From contig CALMVM010000237.1 of the NCBI GenBank assembly GCA_937873255.1, positions 1-5,123 of the forward strand: a DNA stretch of 5,123 bases, given 5' to 3'. Within the stretch, counting starts at the first letter, position 1, and each line of letters begins with the position of its first letter. The translations under genes and the position numbers were made by a program. Origin of the DNA: an uncultured Verrucomicrobiota bacterium (GTDB lineage Bacteria > Verrucomicrobiota > Verrucomicrobiia > Chthoniobacterales > SZAS-18). Below are positions 1 to 4,757 of the stretch, piece after piece. A model generated the notes under the pieces. It was not told the origin of the DNA. It saw only the letters and a program-made list of their open reading frames with translations, and made no database searches.

Positions 1-19
1 GTTGGCACCCCAGACTAAC

Positions 20-169
20 TCAGCACCCGGCTCGAAAAAGCGAAGTCACGTCAAAGCCTTCGTAGAGGGTGACCAGCATGGGCGGCATCGCCAGCAGCGC
101 GGCGGCGCGCAGCAACTCCGGGTTGGACGATCCTGTCCTCAGGCTGCCGGAGATCGCCAGAACCCGCAT
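20..169 (-). pseudogene. Truncated NAD(P)H-dependent FMN reductase (N-terminal remnant)
   Basis: The 49-codon frame begins MRVLAISGSLRTGSSN and continues through LLRAAALLAMPPMLVTLYEGF. This is the first beta strand, the flavin-phosphate loop (GSLRxxSxN) and the following helix and strand of the NADPH-dependent FMN reductase family, which normally runs about 170-190 residues. After LYEGF the resemblance ends, and a TGA at 20-22 closes the frame about ten residues later. The conserved middle segments (the SPEY-like and LKNALDW motifs) are absent, and I could not pick up the family in another frame in the few bases left. The ATG lies 28 bp after the stop of the HxlR gene on the same strand, so the two were probably one operon. 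No good Shine-Dalgarno precedes the ATG. A deletion or a junction with foreign DNA near position 50 is the simplest reading. The family call is firm; loss of function is inferred from the length. Confidence 0.7.
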
Positions 170-197
170 CAGTCAAAAATCATCCGCGCCTGGAAGT

Positions 198-584
198 TTA
201 CTGTCGGGTGTCCGCTCGGGACGAAGCGGACGGGGGAAGCGGCCCGGTTCGGGTCCTGTGGTCATGGTACTGTTCGCCCCAAGTCAGCATCGCGCGCAGG
301 ACGGGCTCCAGGCTGCGGCCAAATTCCGTCAGGGAATATTCCACCTTCGGCGGGATCTCGCGGTAAACTTCGCGGTGGATCACCCCATCCTTTTCCAGTT
401 CGCGGAGTTGCAAGGTGAGCATCCGCTGGGTGACACCCGGCAGGAGCTTGCGAAGTTCGCCGAAACGCCTGGTGCGGCTGAGCAGATGATAGAGAACCAC
501 GCTCTTCCAGCGCCCGCCGATGATCCCCAGGGTGACTTCGACCGGACAATGATAGGTGTGTCCTTCAACGGTGATTGCGCCCAT
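198..584 (-). CDS. HxlR-family winged-helix transcriptional regulator
   Basis: The 128-residue product matches the HxlR/MarR-like family along most of its length. Cys13-Pro14 lies in the CPVEVTLGIIGGRWK segment, followed by FGELRKLLPGVTQRMLTLQLRELEKDGVI (about 41-69) carrying the recognition helix. Next come the wing (about 70-88, ending VEYSLTEFG) and the dimer helix SLEPVLRAMLTWGEQY. In well-studied relatives (YodB, HypR) the equivalent N-terminal Cys senses quinones, aldehydes or disulfide stress; that chemistry is inferred here. The C-terminal tail after residue 110 is Arg/Ser/Pro-rich and looks unstructured. The ATG at 582-584 is supported by an AGGAAGG site 4 bp upstream. The gene diverges from a quinone oxidoreductase, its likely target, and precedes the FMN-reductase remnant on the same strand. 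Such regulators commonly bind the divergent promoter and also repress themselves. Confidence 0.93.
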   Translation of the reverse strand: MGAITVEGHTYHCPVEVTLGIIGGRWKSVVLYHLLSRTRRFGELRKLLPGVTQRMLTLQLRELEKDGVIHREVYREIPPKVEYSLTEFGRSLEPVLRAMLTWGEQYHDHRTRTGPLPPSASSRADTRQ

Positions 585-671
585 CGTTCCTTCCTATCGT
601 TCCTTTTTTGATCCTAGTGCACAGGATTGTGCCTACTTGCGGGTTTTAACGCCTCCTGTTCTAGTGGGCAA
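585..671. promoter_or_regulatory. Divergent hxlR/oxidoreductase promoter region with inverted repeat
   Basis: These 87 bp separate two divergent start codons and must hold both promoters. At 619-632 there is a perfect inverted repeat, GCACA-GGAT-TGTGC. Its flanks continue imperfectly (AGT to the left, CTACT to the right), giving a symmetric site of about 22 bp. It is well placed to be the HxlR operator. On the minus strand TAGGAT, next to this repeat, could be the -10 of the regulator gene, which would let bound protein block it; no convincing -35 was found. The symmetry is seen directly; operator function is inference. Confidence 0.5.
589..595 (-). promoter_or_regulatory. Ribosome binding site of the HxlR gene
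   Basis: The minus strand reads AGGAAGG, then AACG, then the ATG at 584-582. It is one of the few clear Shine-Dalgarno sequences in the window and fixes the regulator start. It lies inside a 13-bp imperfect tandem duplication (583-595 and 596-608). Confidence 0.7.
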
Positions 672-1340
672 ATGAAAGTTTTCATCGTCCACGCCCACCA
701 CGAGCCGCGCAGTTTCAACGGAGCATTGACACGAACGGCGGTCGAACATCTCCGGTCGCAAGGGCACGAGATCGTCGTCTCCGACCTGTATGCGATGGGT
801 TGGGACCCGGTCTCGGACCGGCGCAACTTCACCACCGTGAGCGACCCCGCTTACCTCAAACAGCAACAGGAGGAACTCCACGCGACGGAGCACGACGGGT
901 TTGCGCCGGAGGTACAGGCGGAGATGGACAAGCTGCGGTGGTGCGACGCGCTGGTGTTCCAATTTCCGCTGTGGTGGTTCGGGCTGCCCGCCATCTTGAA
1001 GGGATGGGTGGACCGGGTGTTTGCGATGGGCGTGGCCTACGGGCAAGGACGGATCTATGAGAACGGGGTGTTCGCCGGGAAGAAGGCGCTGCTTTCCCTG
1101 ACGACCGGCGGGCCGGCGGAGTCGTATGCCGAGGAAGGCGGGCAGTACGGTGGGCTCTCGACGCTGTTGTACCCGATCAACCACGGAGTTTTCGAGTTCA
1201 CCGGGATGACGGCGCTGCCGCCCTTCGTGGTCTATGGGCCGGTGCGACTGACGCCGGAGGAGCGGACGGCCGAACTGGCGCGGTACTGCCGCGCGCTCGA
1301 CGGGTTGGTCGCGCGCGAGCTTCAAGCGATGAATTCCTGA
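672..1340 (+). CDS. NAD(P)H:quinone oxidoreductase, flavodoxin-like fold (NQO1/MdaB/KefF superfamily)
   Basis: The 222-residue product fits the Flavodoxin_2 family of two-electron NAD(P)H-dependent quinone reductases, which are soluble FMN or FAD dimers. The N-terminus MKVFIVHAHHEPRSFNGAL (1-19) is the first strand and cofactor phosphate-binding loop. FQFPLWWFGLPAILKGWVDRVF (97-118) is the signature strand and helix next to the flavin. LTTGGPAESY (143-152) matches the TTGG loop of NQO1, with Tyr152 in the place of its active-site Tyr. The NQO1 active-site His that follows is not evident; Gln-Tyr lies in that area. I chose the ATG at 672 because homology starts there; an in-frame ATG at 627 would add 15 unrelated residues and overlap the candidate operator. 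The Shine-Dalgarno is weak. The likely job is safe reduction of quinones or other electrophiles under control of the divergent HxlR regulator. The exact substrate cannot be read from the sequence. Confidence 0.92.
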   Translation: MKVFIVHAHHEPRSFNGALTRTAVEHLRSQGHEIVVSDLYAMGWDPVSDRRNFTTVSDPAYLKQQQEELHATEHDGFAPEVQAEMDKLRWCDALVFQFPLWWFGLPAILKGWVDRVFAMGVAYGQGRIYENGVFAGKKALLSLTTGGPAESYAEEGGQYGGLSTLLYPINHGVFEFTGMTALPPFVVYGPVRLTPEERTAELARYCRALDGLVARELQAMNS

Positions 1341-1502
1341 GCACCAGAAGAACGTCCGTTCGTGGGGCACCGGTCTCGAAGTAGCCTGCCGGTCCAGCAA
1401 AACACCGCTTTTTGGCCCTGGGGCCTGTTAATATTAGCGCAGGGCATCGAAGATGAACGCGAGAAGGGGCGCGGTGTCGTTACGCTGGTCCTCTCGGCCG
1501 GA

Positions 1503-2636
1503 TCAGGCCTCGCTCAAGCTTTGCTGGGGGCGGTGATAATCGTCCAGTTTTTGCGGCAGGTCGTCGTGCGCCATCGGCCAATGAAACCACACGCGGAAGG
1601 TGTCGCCGTCGATGATCGCGCCGACGTAACGTTCGCGCAGAGCCTCGGTGCGGTCACGCAGACCGAATGCCCCGGCCACGAAGTCGGCCACCATCGTCAG
1701 ACCAAAACCCGAACCGCTTGCGGAAACCCTCGGCTCGAACAAGGCGGACAGCGGTTGACCCGCGCCCGGGTCCGCATCGTCCGCACTCCCGGTTTGGGTC
1801 ATCCCGCGCAGCCGGGCCGCGTCCGCTCCGCTCACCTGGTTGGAGAGCACGAAGCGCAGGCATCTGTCCGACGGCTCGGGCAGGGGGAAGACGGTCATCT
1901 CCAGCCGGTCGCCGGCGGTGTATCGGCAGGCGTTGGCGGCCAGGTTGTAGAAGATGCGGTCCATGGCGGCGCTCTCCAGGCAGCAGCCCGTCAATGCTCC
2001 CTCGTAGCGGCAGTCGATGAACATCTGGACCGAGCGTTCTCCCCACTGCGGACCGACGACGGAGTCGTGCCACTTCTCCAGCATCAGCCGCATCGCATGA
2101 GCTTTGGGTTTGCGGTCGGCGTTGCGGCGGGGGTCGTCCAGGCCCAGAAGAGAATTGCGCATGATCTTGAGATGGTCACGCGCGAGCACGAAAAGCGGTC
2201 TGAGCTGGACCTCCGTGCGCGGCTGATATTCGAGCATCTGCAAGCGGCCCAACAGGGCGCTGAGCGCCCCGCCGCGCACGTCGTGCATGGCTTTGGCCAG
2301 TTCCTCGGTGGAGTTTTGAGCGTGGGAAGCCAGCCCGATCTCGCGCACCTGGTCGATGAACTCGTCGAGGTTGTGGCGCTCTTTCCATGAATCGATTGCC
2401 TGCCACTTCCGGGCGTCGTCCGTGGTGGTGTCCGCGATGGCGTAAAGCAACTCGGTCAACGCCTGGTAGAGATTGCGTACGAGAATCCGATCTCCCGCTG
2501 CCAACTGTTCCATCGTGACGTAAAGATCGTCGCCCACGTAACGCAGGTGCCGCTGGTTGGGCAGATGCACGGGGGCCAGGGCAAGCAGCGCCGCCGGGAT
2601 GGACGAGAGTGAATGAGCGGGGTCAGCGACGGACAT
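1503..2636 (-). CDS. Soluble sensor histidine kinase with atypical ATP-binding domain
   Basis: Counted from the ATG at 2634-2636 the protein has 377 residues. No transmembrane segment or signal peptide is visible, so it is probably cytoplasmic. About 110 N-terminal residues match no sensor domain I recognise. The H box AMHDVRGGALSALL follows, with His118 the likely phosphorylation site. The N box YNLAANACRYT has Asn231 and Asn235. After an LFEP segment comes the G2 box GSGFGLTMV (Gly308, Gly310, Gly312). Where DxGxG (G1) is expected the protein reads VLSNQVSGAD, without the Asp and Gly pattern. The frame stays open upstream to a GTG at 2768, giving 421 residues. I prefer 2636 because the extra 44 residues look non-conserved and have a lower third-position GC; an AAG-rich stretch lies about 13 bp before the ATG. 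It diverges from an atypical receiver gene, its likely partner. The family is clear; start and activity are uncertain. Confidence 0.85.
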   Translation of the reverse strand: MSVADPAHSLSSIPAALLALAPVHLPNQRHLRYVGDDLYVTMEQLAAGDRILVRNLYQALTELLYAIADTTTDDARKWQAIDSWKERHNLDEFIDQVREIGLASHAQNSTEELAKAMHDVRGGALSALLGRLQMLEYQPRTEVQLRPLFVLARDHLKIMRNSLLGLDDPRRNADRKPKAHAMRLMLEKWHDSVVGPQWGERSVQMFIDCRYEGALTGCCLESAAMDRIFYNLAANACRYTAGDRLEMTVFPLPEPSDRCLRFVLSNQVSGADAARLRGMTQTGSADDADPGAGQPLSALFEPRVSASGSGFGLTMVADFVAGAFGLRDRTEALRERYVGAIIDGDTFRVWFHWPMAHDDLPQKLDDYHRPQQSLSEA

Positions 2637-2917
2637 TTGCAAAGAATTTCTTCCCAAAACCGGCACCGCCCGCGCGTCAGAGAGGCCGGTGAAGGGAAAC
2701 TTCTCCATATTCGCCAGGGCGGCAAACCTGGGATTCTCTTTTTTGGCCGTCGGAGAAACGAACGCCACATCAGAGAACAGAAAACGCCCGGAAGTGTTTT
2801 TGGTGAGCCCGACTCATCACCATCGGGCGATTACGCTGGAATGCCGTGGAGAGCGGAAGCGAAAGATGCTTGCGCTTCCGAAAGCTATCCTTTCCGCTTT
2901 TCCTCTTTCTCCTCGAC
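2637..2917. promoter_or_regulatory. Divergent kinase/receiver intergenic region with inverted repeats
   Basis: About 281 bp separate the preferred kinase start from the receiver start; only about 150 bp do if the kinase starts at its upstream GTG. It contains an odd-centred AT-rich palindrome, AAGAA-T-TTCTT (2642-2652), just upstream of the kinase ATG. It also contains the inverted repeat TGGTGA-N10-TCACCA (2801-2822), which lies inside a wider pair, CGCCCG (2785-2790) and CGGGCG (2824-2829). A palindromic repeat follows at 2839-2880. The TGGTGA repeat has the size and symmetry of a dimeric regulator operator. Promoter boxes could not be assigned with confidence. Regulatory function is inferred from position and symmetry. 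Confidence 0.4.
2839..2880. repeat. Palindromic intergenic element, copy A
   Basis: A perfect 8-bp inverted repeat, CGGAAGCG (2854-2861) and CGCTTCCG (2873-2880), encloses 11 nt and could form a hairpin in RNA or single-stranded DNA. It is preceded by GAATGCCG and GGAGAGCG, both of which recur in the same order in the hairpin cluster at 4674-4741. That cluster also has a 13-base stretch differing from GAGCGGAAGCGAA at one base. No T-tract follows on the plus strand, so a classical terminator is unlikely. A REP-like dispersed element is the best guess. Confidence 0.5.
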
Positions 2918-3346
2918 ATGAACGGCGCGGCCGCTCCTATCACAGGCGGGCCGCCGGCTCACCATAAGCCACGTTTGCTCCTGGCGGAGGACGAACCCTC
3001 CACGCGAGAATTTCTTCACGAGATCCTCGTGGCTTACTACGAGCTGACGGTGGCTCTGGACGGAGCGCAGGCCATCGACGCGGCGCAACGCGAACCGCCT
3101 GATCTGGTGCTCTCCAACGTGGTGATGCCCGGCGTGGATGGGATCGGTCTCACGCGGTGGCTGCGCGCCAACGCACGCACGGCCACCGTGCCGATCATCC
3201 TCTTGAGTGCCAACAACCAGATGGACACGTTGCGGCGTGGCCTGGAAGCCGGCGCGGACGATTTCCTGCTCAAGCCATTCCGTCCCCATGAAATCCTCGC
3301 GCGATTGGACAACCGGTGGAGGTTGAGCCGGGCCGTAGGCGGGTGA
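2918..3346 (+). CDS. Single-domain response-regulator receiver lacking the phospho-acceptor Asp
   Basis: The 142-residue product is a receiver (REC) domain after a roughly 16-residue Ala/Gly/Pro-rich leader, with no DNA-binding or enzymatic output domain. The fold markers are clear. LLLAEDEPSTREFL (20-33) gives the acidic Glu24/Asp25 pair. PIILLSA (92-98) gives the conserved switch Ser97. DDFLLKPF (114-121) gives the invariant Lys119. The expected phosphorylation motif (DxxMPxxDG) reads SNVVMPGVDG, so Asn67 (codon AAC, 3116-3118) replaces the aspartate. The ATG at 2918 is preferred because an upstream in-frame start at 2846 would add 24 residues overlapping the palindromic repeat. No Shine-Dalgarno is visible. 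It diverges from a histidine kinase gene. It could be a phosphorylation-independent adaptor or a decoy for the kinase. A recent G-to-A change or a sequencing error would also explain the Asn. Confidence 0.88.
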   Translation: MNGAAAPITGGPPAHHKPRLLLAEDEPSTREFLHEILVAYYELTVALDGAQAIDAAQREPPDLVLSNVVMPGVDGIGLTRWLRANARTATVPIILLSANNQMDTLRRGLEAGADDFLLKPFRPHEILARLDNRWRLSRAVGG

Positions 3347-3721
3347 GAACTTCCTGGCGCCGGTGTGTTTGGCAACACCTGCCATTGCCGGGTCTACGCG
3401 CACACGCCGGGCCATTCGCCGGGGCTCCGGGCGCTTGGCGGTTCTGACGAAAGTACGAACGGTCTTTGGTCCTCTGTCGTGTGCCGATGGTGGGCGCGGG
3501 CACGGTGACCGGGTGTGTGTCTGTTCTGCCCGGGTGTGTCGGCCGCCGCTCTGCTCGTTCATCATCGGCGGCCAGCAGATCGTTGACCATGGTTTCACCG
3601 TCCTGGTTTGCACTGGGCAACCGTTGCCACAGAAGGGGCGACCCGCCGCCATCCCTCCTTTTAGTGGTTCCTCTGCTTCAAACCCACGTTCCTTGTTGTC
3701 GGCTGGTCCAGCCGTCAGGCA
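3347..3721. other. Non-coding stretch between convergent genes, with repeats
   Basis: These 375 bp lie between the receiver and dehydrogenase stop codons. No open frame gives a recognisable protein. The longer minus-strand frames run into the receiver gene as antisense and are rich in Arg, Pro and Thr, as expected of spurious frames in GC-rich DNA. Visible structure includes a direct repeat, CCGGGTGTGT, at 3509-3518 and 3530-3539 (exact, 21-bp period). An 8-bp inverted repeat, GGCCGCCG (3541-3548) and CGGCGGCC (3566-3573), follows at once, then a hairpin at 3700-3714. No T-rich terminator was found for the receiver gene. The stretch could hold a small RNA, binding sites or decayed coding sequence. 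Confidence 0.4.
3700..3714. other. Short hairpin just downstream of the dehydrogenase gene
   Basis: CGGCTGGTCCAGCCG is a near-perfect palindrome (6-bp stem, 3-nt loop) starting 7 bp after the minus-strand TGA at 3722-3724. Its position suits an mRNA 3'-end or terminator hairpin. However, ACAACAAGG rather than a T-tract follows on the minus strand, so it is not a classical Rho-independent terminator. Confidence 0.35.
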
Positions 3722-4618
3722 TCACACCGGCGAACGACCGCCGGTGGCCCCGTAGACTTCGCCCGTGACGTAGCTGGCGTCGCCCGAAGCCAGGAACACG
3801 TAGATCACCGCCTGCTCCACGGGCTGCGCCGGCCGCCCGAACGCCGATGTTTTGCCGAACATCACCGCGCCGGTCAGCCCCATCGTGGCCGGGATCAGCG
3901 GCGTCCACACCGGCCCCGGGGCCACCGCGTTGACGCGCACCCCGCTCTTGATCGCCAGCGCGGCTAGGGTCTTGGTCATGTTGATGAGTGCCGCCTTGGT
4001 GGAAGCGTAGGGCAGAAGCTCCTCGGAAGGGTCGTAGCCCTGGATGGACACGGTGTTGATGATCGAACTGCCCGGCTTCATCTTGGGTAGGGCAGCCTGC
4101 GACATGAAGAACGTGCCGTACACGTTGGTGCGGAAGGTGGCGTCGAACTCGTCCTCGGTGAAGTCCTCCAGCTTATCGTGCGAACGCTGGTAGGCGGCGT
4201 TGTTGACCAGGATGTCCAGGCGGCCAAAGGTACTCATCGTCTGCTCGACCAGATGCTCGCAAAACGCTTTCTGCCGGATATCACCCGGCAGCGCCACGGC
4301 GCGGCGTCCTTCCGCCTCGACCAGGCGAATCGTCTCGTCGGCATCCGCCTGTTCTTCCGGCAGACAGGTGAAGAGGATGTCCGCGCCCTCCTTGGCGTAG
4401 CAGAGGGCAATCGCCCGACCGATCCCGCTGTCCCCGCCGGTGATGAGCGCGGCGCGACCGGGCAGCTTGCCGCTGCCCGTGTAAGAGGTCTCGCCGTGGT
4501 CGGGATGCGGGTGCATCTTGGCCTCGCTGCCCGGGGCGGACTGCGGGAGTTGGGCAAACGGCGGCCTGGGAAAACGCTCGCGGGGATCGACGGGTTCGGT
4601 GGAGTGGGTTTCGCTCAT
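3722..4618 (-). CDS. Short-chain dehydrogenase/reductase, YghA/YhdF (aldehyde reductase) type
   Basis: The 298-residue product is a classical SDR with the extended N-terminus of the E. coli YghA / B. subtilis YhdF subgroup (about 290 residues). The leader contains AKMHPHPDHGETSYTGSGKL (33-52), as in those proteins. The Rossmann dinucleotide motif is TGGDSGIG (60-67), and the strand-4 motif is NNAA (139-142). Conserved Asn165 lies in NVYG. The catalytic Ser191 is in TVSIQGY, with Tyr204 and Lys208 in the YASTK motif. APGPVWTP (233-240) is the typical post-catalytic loop. Family members reduce aldehydes or similar carbonyls with NAD(P)H, and some are general-stress proteins; the substrate here is unknown. 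I chose the ATG at 4616-4618 because the subgroup N-terminus starts there. In-frame ATGs at 4663 and 4675 would add 15-19 unlike residues. The gene lies 139 bp downstream of the Hpt-domain gene on the same strand, but hairpins between them argue against simple co-transcription. Confidence 0.92.
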   Translation of the reverse strand: MSETHSTEPVDPRERFPRPPFAQLPQSAPGSEAKMHPHPDHGETSYTGSGKLPGRAALITGGDSGIGRAIALCYAKEGADILFTCLPEEQADADETIRLVEAEGRRAVALPGDIRQKAFCEHLVEQTMSTFGRLDILVNNAAYQRSHDKLEDFTEDEFDATFRTNVYGTFFMSQAALPKMKPGSSIINTVSIQGYDPSEELLPYASTKAALINMTKTLAALAIKSGVRVNAVAPGPVWTPLIPATMGLTGAVMFGKTSAFGRPAQPVEQAVIYVFLASGDASYVTGEVYGATGGRSPV

Positions 4619-4673
4619 GCACACAAGTTCGCCGCGAGAACAGCGGATGGTTGCTGCGAACATGGTTCCGGTC

Positions 4674-4741
4674 ACGCCACAGGCGTCTTGAATGAATAGG
4701 CGGCTGCGCCGCGAGCGGAAACGAATGCCGCTCGGAGAGCG
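4674..4741. repeat. Cluster of three hairpins with palindromic element, copy B
   Basis: Three inverted repeats lie in series between two minus-strand genes. They are CGAGCGG/CCGCTCG (4712-4718 and 4728-4734, 9-nt loop), GCGGC-TGC-GCCGC (4700-4712) and ACGCC-ACA-GGCGT (4674-4686). The first contains GAGCGGAAACGAA, then GAATGCCG and GGAGAGCG, all shared with the element at 2839-2880. Read on the minus strand, the hairpins follow the Hpt gene stop, so they may act in transcript termination or 3'-end protection. No long T-tract is present. A REP/BIME-like repeat is the alternative. Confidence 0.5.
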
Positions 4742-4757
4742 CCATCCACTTCTAAAC

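Noticed and set aside
69..611. 180-codon plus-strand open frame opposite the HxlR gene
   Set aside because: Shadow of the regulator; no family features.
627..671. In-frame upstream ATG extending the quinone oxidoreductase by 15 residues
   Set aside because: The extra residues are unrelated to the family, and the ATG lies within the candidate operator.
633..1400. 255-codon minus-strand open frame opposite the quinone oxidoreductase
   Set aside because: Arg/Pro-rich antisense frame in GC-rich DNA; the plus strand encodes an unmistakable flavodoxin-fold enzyme.
1402..1477. ACACCGC/GCGGTGT pair and GGCC-CTGG-GGCC stem between the oxidoreductase and kinase genes, as a terminator
   Set aside because: The arms of the first are more than 60 bp apart, the second has a 4-bp stem, and neither is followed by a T-tract on either strand.
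1362..2390. 342-codon plus-strand open frame opposite the histidine kinase
   Set aside because: It is the antisense shadow of a gene with clear H, N and G2 boxes; its translation has no recognisable domain.
2885..3652. Minus-strand frames (255 and 116 codons) across the receiver gene and the 3347-3721 gap
   Set aside because: They run antisense through the receiver gene, have low-complexity Arg/Pro/Thr composition, match no family and lack a clear ribosome binding site.
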